Below are positions 5,665 through 8,368 of a DNA stretch of 8,368 nt, piece after piece. The stretch comes from Ectothiorhodospiraceae bacterium (GTDB taxonomy: Bacteria; Pseudomonadota; Gammaproteobacteria; Nitrococcales; AK92): the NCBI GenBank assembly GCA_029263635.1, contig JAJUFY010000080.1:1-8368 (forward strand), read 5' to 3'. Below the pieces are notes generated by a model. That model saw nothing but the letters and a program-made list of their open reading frames with translations. It made no database searches and was not told where the DNA came from. Every line of letters begins with the position of its first letter. Positions within the stretch are counted from its first letter, which is position 1. The position numbers and the translations under genes are program-made.

Positions 5665-6405
5665 ATGAAAACCACACCTCAGCGTATCGCCTGTGTTGTT
5701 GCAGCCAGTCTGCTGCTCGGCCTTGTCCCGCTGACCGCCAGCGCCCAGCAGCGGCTGGAAGAACGCCTCGTCCGCATCGAGCGCCTGCTCGACAGCGGCG
5801 CCCTCACCGACATGGCCAACCAGCAGGACCAGATGCGGCAGACGCTGCAGCACCTGCAGGGCGAGGTCGACCTGCTACGGCGGGATCTGGATGAAATCAA
5901 ACGGCGCCAGCATGATCACTATCTCGATACCGATCGGCGCCTGCGACAGCTGGAGAACACCGCCTCCAAGGCTGTAACCCCGGCAGCGGGCGACAGTGCC
6001 CCCGCCTCCTCCGAAGCCGATGGCGAGGCCACCGACTACCAGGCAGCCTTCGCGCTGCTCAAGTCCGGCCAGTACGCCCAGGCAGCAACCGCCTTCGAGC
6101 GCTTCCTGCAGCGCTACCCGCAGGGGCAGTACACCGCCAACGCCCTCTACTGGCTGGGCGAGTCGCATTATGTGGTGCGCGACTTCGCCAAGGCCCTGCC
6201 CCACTTCCAGCGGGTGCTGGACGAGCATCCGGCCAGCGGCAAGAGCCCCGACGCCTTGCTCAAGATCGGCTTCATCCACCATGAGCAGGGTAACGACGCC
6301 CAGGCCCGCAAGGTGCTGGAGAAGGTCAAGGCCGACTACCCGAACACCACGGCCGCCGCGCTGGCCGAGCAGCGGCTGCTCCGGATCTCCAGCTCCAGCC
6401 GCTGA
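5665..6405 (+). CDS. cpoB: Cell division coordinator CpoB (YbgF)
   Basis: 246 residues (E. coli 263). A Sec signal peptide (1-27) has probable cleavage after ASA. Residues about 28-98 form the N-terminal trimerising coiled coil (QQRLEERLVRIERLLDSG, QMRQTLQHLQGEVDLLRRDL). A low-complexity linker (about 99-122) precedes TPR repeats (about 124-244) such as YQAAFALLKSGQYAQAATAF, ANALYWLGESHYVVRDFAKA and PDALLKIGFIHHEQGNDAQA. CpoB is periplasmic, binds TolA and modulates PBP1B so that outer-membrane constriction keeps pace with septal peptidoglycan synthesis. GGGAG (5656-5660) serves the ATG at 5665; an upstream in-frame start at 5464 lies inside pal and is rejected. The 106-nt gap after pal is the largest in the cluster and carries several small inverted repeats. 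Confidence 0.95.
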   Translation: MKTTPQRIACVVAASLLLGLVPLTASAQQRLEERLVRIERLLDSGALTDMANQQDQMRQTLQHLQGEVDLLRRDLDEIKRRQHDHYLDTDRRLRQLENTASKAVTPAAGDSAPASSEADGEATDYQAAFALLKSGQYAQAATAFERFLQRYPQGQYTANALYWLGESHYVVRDFAKALPHFQRVLDEHPASGKSPDALLKIGFIHHEQGNDAQARKVLEKVKADYPNTTAAALAEQRLLRISSSSR

Positions 6406-6419
6406 GCCGCGGCCTTGCC

Positions 6420-6457
6420 GGGGCGCCAGGCCGGCATTTACTGGCGCCCCCTGTTTC
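6420..6457 (+). terminator. Probable terminator of the tol-pal-cpoB operon
   Basis: GGGGCGCCAG (6420-6429) and CTGGCGCCCC (6441-6450) form a perfect 10-bp stem with an 11-nt loop, 14 nt past the cpoB stop. The following CTGTTTC is a poor U-tract, so termination may be partial. The right arm overlaps the likely tRNA promoter. Confidence 0.55.
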
Positions 6458-6465
6458 GGTACCAT
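6437..6465 (+). promoter_or_regulatory. Probable promoter of tRNA-Lys
   Basis: TTTACT (6437-6442) and TACCAT (6460-6465) are spaced by 17 bp, each matching four of six consensus bases. The sequence after the -10 is GC-rich (GTCGCCC), the discriminator type seen at stringently controlled tRNA promoters. A start near 6472 would give a leader of about 10 nt before the mature tRNA at 6482. Confidence 0.45.
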
Positions 6466-6481
6466 TGTCGCCCTTCCACGG

Positions 6482-6557
6482 GGGCCGTTAGCTCAGTCGG
6501 TAGAGCATCGGACTTTTAATCCGCTGGTCGCTGGTTCGAATCCAGCACGGCCCACCA
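6482..6557 (+). tRNA. tRNA-Lys (anticodon UUU)
   Basis: A 76-nt cloverleaf can be drawn by eye. The acceptor stem is GGGCCGT/ACGGCCC with discriminator A and encoded CCA (6555-6557). The D stem is GCTC/GAGC; the anticodon loop is CTTTTAA with TTT at 6515-6517; the T arm is GCTGG-TTCGAAT-CCAGC. The top pair of the anticodon stem (positions 27-43) would be a U-C mismatch (6508 with 6524). Sequence and placement after cpoB match lysT of E. coli, where several tRNA-Lys and tRNA-Val genes follow; only one is present here. Confidence 0.97.
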
Positions 6558-6741
6558 TATCTGATCAAACGGCCAGGTCCGGTGTAGCAGCCCGGCTGCG
6601 CCAGCAGACCTGCGTACCGTCACTGCCGCCGGAACGCCCTTCGGCGCTGTCGCTGCATTCCGTCTATCAGCACAAAGGCAAGAAAGCCGTCCCCTCCGAA
6701 GCAACCCTGCGCACGTCGCTGCATCACCACGGCAACGTTAG

Positions 6742-6770
6742 TTGCTCAGCGTGACGGCTGCGCTGACAAT
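6742..6770 (+). promoter_or_regulatory. Possible promoter for the DUF3800 gene
   Basis: TTGCTC (6742-6747) and GACAAT (6765-6770) are 17 bp apart, each matching four of six sigma-70 consensus bases. It lies 30 bp before the GTG at 6800. No ribosome binding site is visible between, so expression of the downstream frame is uncertain. Confidence 0.35.
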
Positions 6771-6799
6771 AAGCGAAATCTCCAAGCGAACCGTCAGCC

Positions 6800-7402
6800 G
6801 TGCGAAACGCGCCTTCCAACCGCACGCATCACACACCGAGCAGGCGCGGCTACGAAGTCAACGTCTACTGTGACGAGAGCCGCCATACCTCAGATCCGTC
6901 CCAGCCTTACATGGTGATCGGTGCGACTAGTTGCCCCCGAGACCATAAGCGGCGGGTGGTGCATCAAATCCACTCGCTCAAGGCCAGGTTCGATGCGCAG
7001 GGGGAATTTGGATGGAAGCGGCTCTCGCCGAACCGTCGCGAGTTCTACTGGGCCCTTATCGACCTGTTCGCTGGCGATCCAGCGCTGGAATTCCGCGCAC
7101 TGGTGTGCAACCGCAACCACTTGGATCACGACACTTACAATCACGGCGACGGTGAACTCGGCTTCTATAAACTCTACTACCAGATGCTGGTGCACTGGCT
7201 GAAACCACAGTGCACCTACTACATCTACTTGGACTGGCAGCAAAACCGCGCCCAGCATCGATTCCGTGACCTGAAGCACATACTCGCTAGACGCTTAACG
7301 GGTCGGGCACGCCTTCACCGAGAGCGGGAACTACCGCCTGAGCGCGGGCGTACACGACCGATTCTCTTTGCCGCGGGCCCGCCGCATCCTCTGGATCCGT
7401 GA
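6800..7402 (+). pseudogene. DUF3800-family protein, C-terminally truncated
   Basis: A 200-codon open frame whose first 165 residues or so look like DUF3800, a family predicted to have an RNase H-like fold and often found in defence and mobile regions, with no settled function. Seen: the opening YCDESRHTSDPSQPYMVIGA (23-42) with the acidic DES at 25-27, WKRLSPNRREFY (72-83), LEFRALVCNRNHLDHDTYNH (96-115), and TYYIYLDWQQNR (139-150) with a second acidic Asp145. After about residue 167 (nt about 7297) the reading becomes Arg/Pro-rich and is the out-of-frame shadow of the next fragment. The family's C-terminal part (the motif around Q-x-x-D-L-L-x-G-A) is missing. The GTG start has no Shine-Dalgarno sequence and is provisional. 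Codon use is less GC-biased than in the tol genes. Best read as a gene broken by deletion, though a short product could still be made. Confidence 0.7.
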
Positions 7403-7664
7403 GGTACTTGGAGCAACGGCAGGTACTATTGAGCGGCGATTGGAGCGGCGGCTGGACTCCCGCGGGCGCCCGAGGAAGCGGCGATCCTTGCTTGTCGTCG
7501 AGGAACGCTATCTGGTCGTATTGCAAGAGACCACGGGAGCTAGACGAAAGCAAGCTCCCCTGGAGTTCGTCACTGCTTTTCCAGCTGATGCCAGTTACCT
7601 AGCAAGGCTGCGCCAAAGGACTACATTGGCGGAAATAAAAAAGCCCCAGTCTTATGGCGACTGA
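7299..7664 (+). pseudogene. N-terminally truncated ORF, possible phage-type nuclease/toxin-like fragment
   Basis: This frame is open from just after a TAA (7296-7298) to a TGA (7662-7664), about 121 codons, with no ATG or GTG start and no ribosome binding site; a TTG at 7368 is the only candidate start. The translation is coherent: HAFTESGNYRLSAGVHDRFS, then ARRILWIREVL, SLLVVEERYLVVLQE and LEFVTAFPAD. The order of an R-I-x-W-I helix, a V-V-L strand and an F-V-T-A-F/Y strand recalls the phage-associated barnase/EndoU/colicin E5/RelE-like nuclease domains, but this is recalled similarity and unverified. It is joined out of frame to the DUF3800 fragment, so it has lost its own start. Its last ten or so codons run through the leftward terminator at 7636-7667, so the true C-terminus may lie earlier. 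Confidence 0.5.
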
Positions 7665-7667
7665 GGC
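7636..7667 (-). terminator. Strong rho-independent terminator, leftward
   Basis: On the minus strand a 9-bp stem GCCTCAGTC/GACTGGGGC (one U-G pair) with a 7-nt loop is followed directly by TTTTTTA (7642-7636). It ends leftward transcription coming either from rho, about 390 nt upstream, or from the candidate small RNA promoter at 7725-7751. The plus-strand side lacks a T-run, so it is not bidirectional. Confidence 0.85.
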
Positions 7668-7720
7668 GCAGCCACGATCCAGAGCCTTAGGCAAAGGATC
7701 ACCGGCCCGAAGGCCTGCCT
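7636..7720 (-). ncRNA. Candidate small RNA, three hairpins ending in the terminator
   Basis: Read on the minus strand, three stem-loops follow one another. The first is GGCC-UUCG-GGCC (7715-7704), a stable cUUCGg tetraloop that forms in this strand only. The second is GATCC-UUU-GCC-UAA-GGC-UCU-GGATC (7700-7676), with a symmetric internal loop. The third is the terminator stem with its U6 tail. AGGCA before the first hairpin can alternatively pair with TGCCT inside the second. A promoter-like TTGACT/TATACT pair lies just upstream. No known RNA family recognised; it could instead be the structured 3' UTR of rho. Confidence 0.45.
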
Positions 7721-7724
7721 GAAA

Positions 7725-7751
7725 AGTATAGCCGCCGGGACTGGAAGTCAA
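7725..7751 (-). promoter_or_regulatory. Possible promoter of the candidate small RNA
   Basis: On the minus strand TTGACT (7751-7746) and TATACT (7730-7725) each match five of six consensus bases. The spacer is 15 bp, shorter than the preferred 17, which lowers confidence. A start near 7719-7720 would put the first hairpin at the 5' end of the RNA. Confidence 0.4.
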
Positions 7752-8055
7752 TCCCTTACCGCTGGCCTATGGCTGACGGTCGCCTCCCTGCTCGGCCCCT
7801 ATTCCCCACTGGTCGCACGACCAGGCCCGTCTTCCACAAACACCGGGGAGCCGACAGCGGCCACGCCGGCACTTTCGAAAGCTTGCTCTTCGACGCGCTC
7901 ATCGGGAGCAGAACGCGATACGTTCCCTCGTCACCCGCTTCCGAAGAATCGCGACGAGGACGTCGCTGCTACGGAAATTCCGCCCGGCTTTTCGACACGC
8001 CGCCGGGCTGCCGCCGGCGCGCCACGGCCATGGCTGACGCGCCTCATGCAGGCCG
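7752..8055. other. rho downstream region without a recognised gene
   Basis: About 300 bp. The one open frame crossing it (7769-8059, plus) has no ribosome binding site, is Arg/Pro-rich and resembles nothing recognised. A 7-bp inverted repeat GCCCGGC/GCCGGGC (7982-7988, 8002-8008) could form a hairpin in the rho 3' UTR but lacks a proper U-tract. No tRNA, repeat array or att-like copy of the tRNA-Lys 3' end was seen. Confidence 0.5.
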
Positions 8056-8368
8056 TTAGCGCTTCATGGAATCGAAGAAGTCGGCGTTGGTCTTGGTGTC
8101 CTTGAGCTTGCCGAGCAGGAACTCGATGGCGGCCAGCTCGTCCATCGGGTGCAGCAGCTTGCGCAGGATCCAGACCTTCTGCAGGTCGTCGGCGTTCATC
8201 AGCAGCTCTTCGCGGCGGGTGCCGGAGCGGTTGATGTTGATGGCGGGGAAGATGCGCTTTTCGGCGATGCGGCGATCCAGGTGGATCTCCATGTAGCCGG
8301 TGCCCTTGAACTCCTCGTAGATCACGTCGTCCATGCGCGAGCCGGTATCGATCAGCGCGGTGGCGATG
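8056..8368 (-). CDS. rho: Transcription termination factor Rho, C-terminal part (window edge)
   Basis: The last 103 complete codons of Rho, ending in DFFDSMKR and TAA, run in from the right edge. Rho is the hexameric RNA-dependent ATPase/translocase that terminates transcription. The fragment shows ATALIDTGSRMDDVIYEEFK, the stretch that carries the R-loop and arginine-finger part of the motor domain in homologues, then AEKRIFPAININRSGTRREE and LQKVWILRKLLHPM. It aligns residue for residue with the E. coli C-terminus with high identity. No frameshift. It is convergent with the accessory fragments; its own terminator may be the one at 7636-7667, about 390 nt downstream. Confidence 0.97.
   Translation of the reverse strand, partial: IATALIDTGSRMDDVIYEEFKGTGYMEIHLDRRIAEKRIFPAININRSGTRREELLMNADDLQKVWILRKLLHPMDELAAIEFLLGKLKDTKTNADFFDSMKR

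Noticed and set aside
4906..6724. Ten-base repeat GTCGCTGCAT occurring four times (4906, 5616, 6649, 6715)
   Set aside because: Copies are irregularly spaced, one lies within tolB coding sequence and the flanks differ; likely composition-driven, though the count is slightly high.
6533..8055. Attachment-site duplication of the tRNA-Lys 3' end marking an integrated element
   Set aside because: No second copy of the T-arm/acceptor sequence was found before rho, and there is no integrase.
7769..8059. 96-codon plus-strand frame antisense to the rho 3' region
   Set aside because: No ribosome binding site, Arg/Pro-rich, no motif, and it runs into the rho stop region; no support for coding.

Overview
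The window reads as chromosomal DNA of a GC-rich gammaproteobacterium. The evidence is a complete ybgC-tolQ-tolR-tolA-tolB-pal-cpoB cluster followed by a tRNA-Lys with encoded CCA, the order found in Escherichia coli, with cydA next door and the 3' end of rho at the far edge. The species cannot be fixed from the sequence; the identifications rest on reading the translated proteins and recalling family signatures, not on a database search.

Layout. At 1-132 (minus strand) lie the first 44 codons of cydA, preceded by a near-perfect FNR/Anr box (190-203). A region of about 1 kb without a recognisable conventional gene follows (133-1159). It is not featureless: it holds an orphan rightward intrinsic terminator (634-657) behind a 37-codon Arg-rich reading frame, a textbook sigma-54 promoter (687-703), and a 69-codon frame with a hydrophobic N-terminus (842-1051). 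From 1160 to 6405 runs the Tol-Pal cluster, tightly packed (overlaps of 11 and 4 nt, gaps of 4, 11, 34 and 106 nt). It ends at a hairpin (6420-6457) that overlaps the likely promoter of tRNA-Lys(UUU) (6482-6557).

Right of the tRNA the sequence becomes accessory in character: a C-terminally truncated DUF3800-family gene (6800-7402) joined out of frame to a second, N-terminally truncated frame (7299-7664) that vaguely resembles phage-associated RelE/barnase-type nuclease domains. Facing these is a strong leftward terminator with a U6 tail (7636-7667), preceded by two further hairpins and a promoter-like sequence. Together they make a candidate small RNA of about 85 nt (7636-7720, minus). The 3' end of rho (8056-8367, minus) closes the window.

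How the genes work together. TolQ, TolR and TolA form the proton-motive-force-driven inner-membrane complex; TolA reaches across the periplasm to TolB and Pal, which anchors outer membrane to peptidoglycan; CpoB tunes the system during division; YbgC is a co-transcribed acyl-CoA thioesterase. This core is ordinary. The parts worth a second look are the non-coding or small-ORF signals: the sigma-54 promoter with its small ORF, the orphan terminator unit, the candidate sRNA near rho, and the decayed DUF3800/nuclease junction. No CRISPR array, IS element or integrase was seen.
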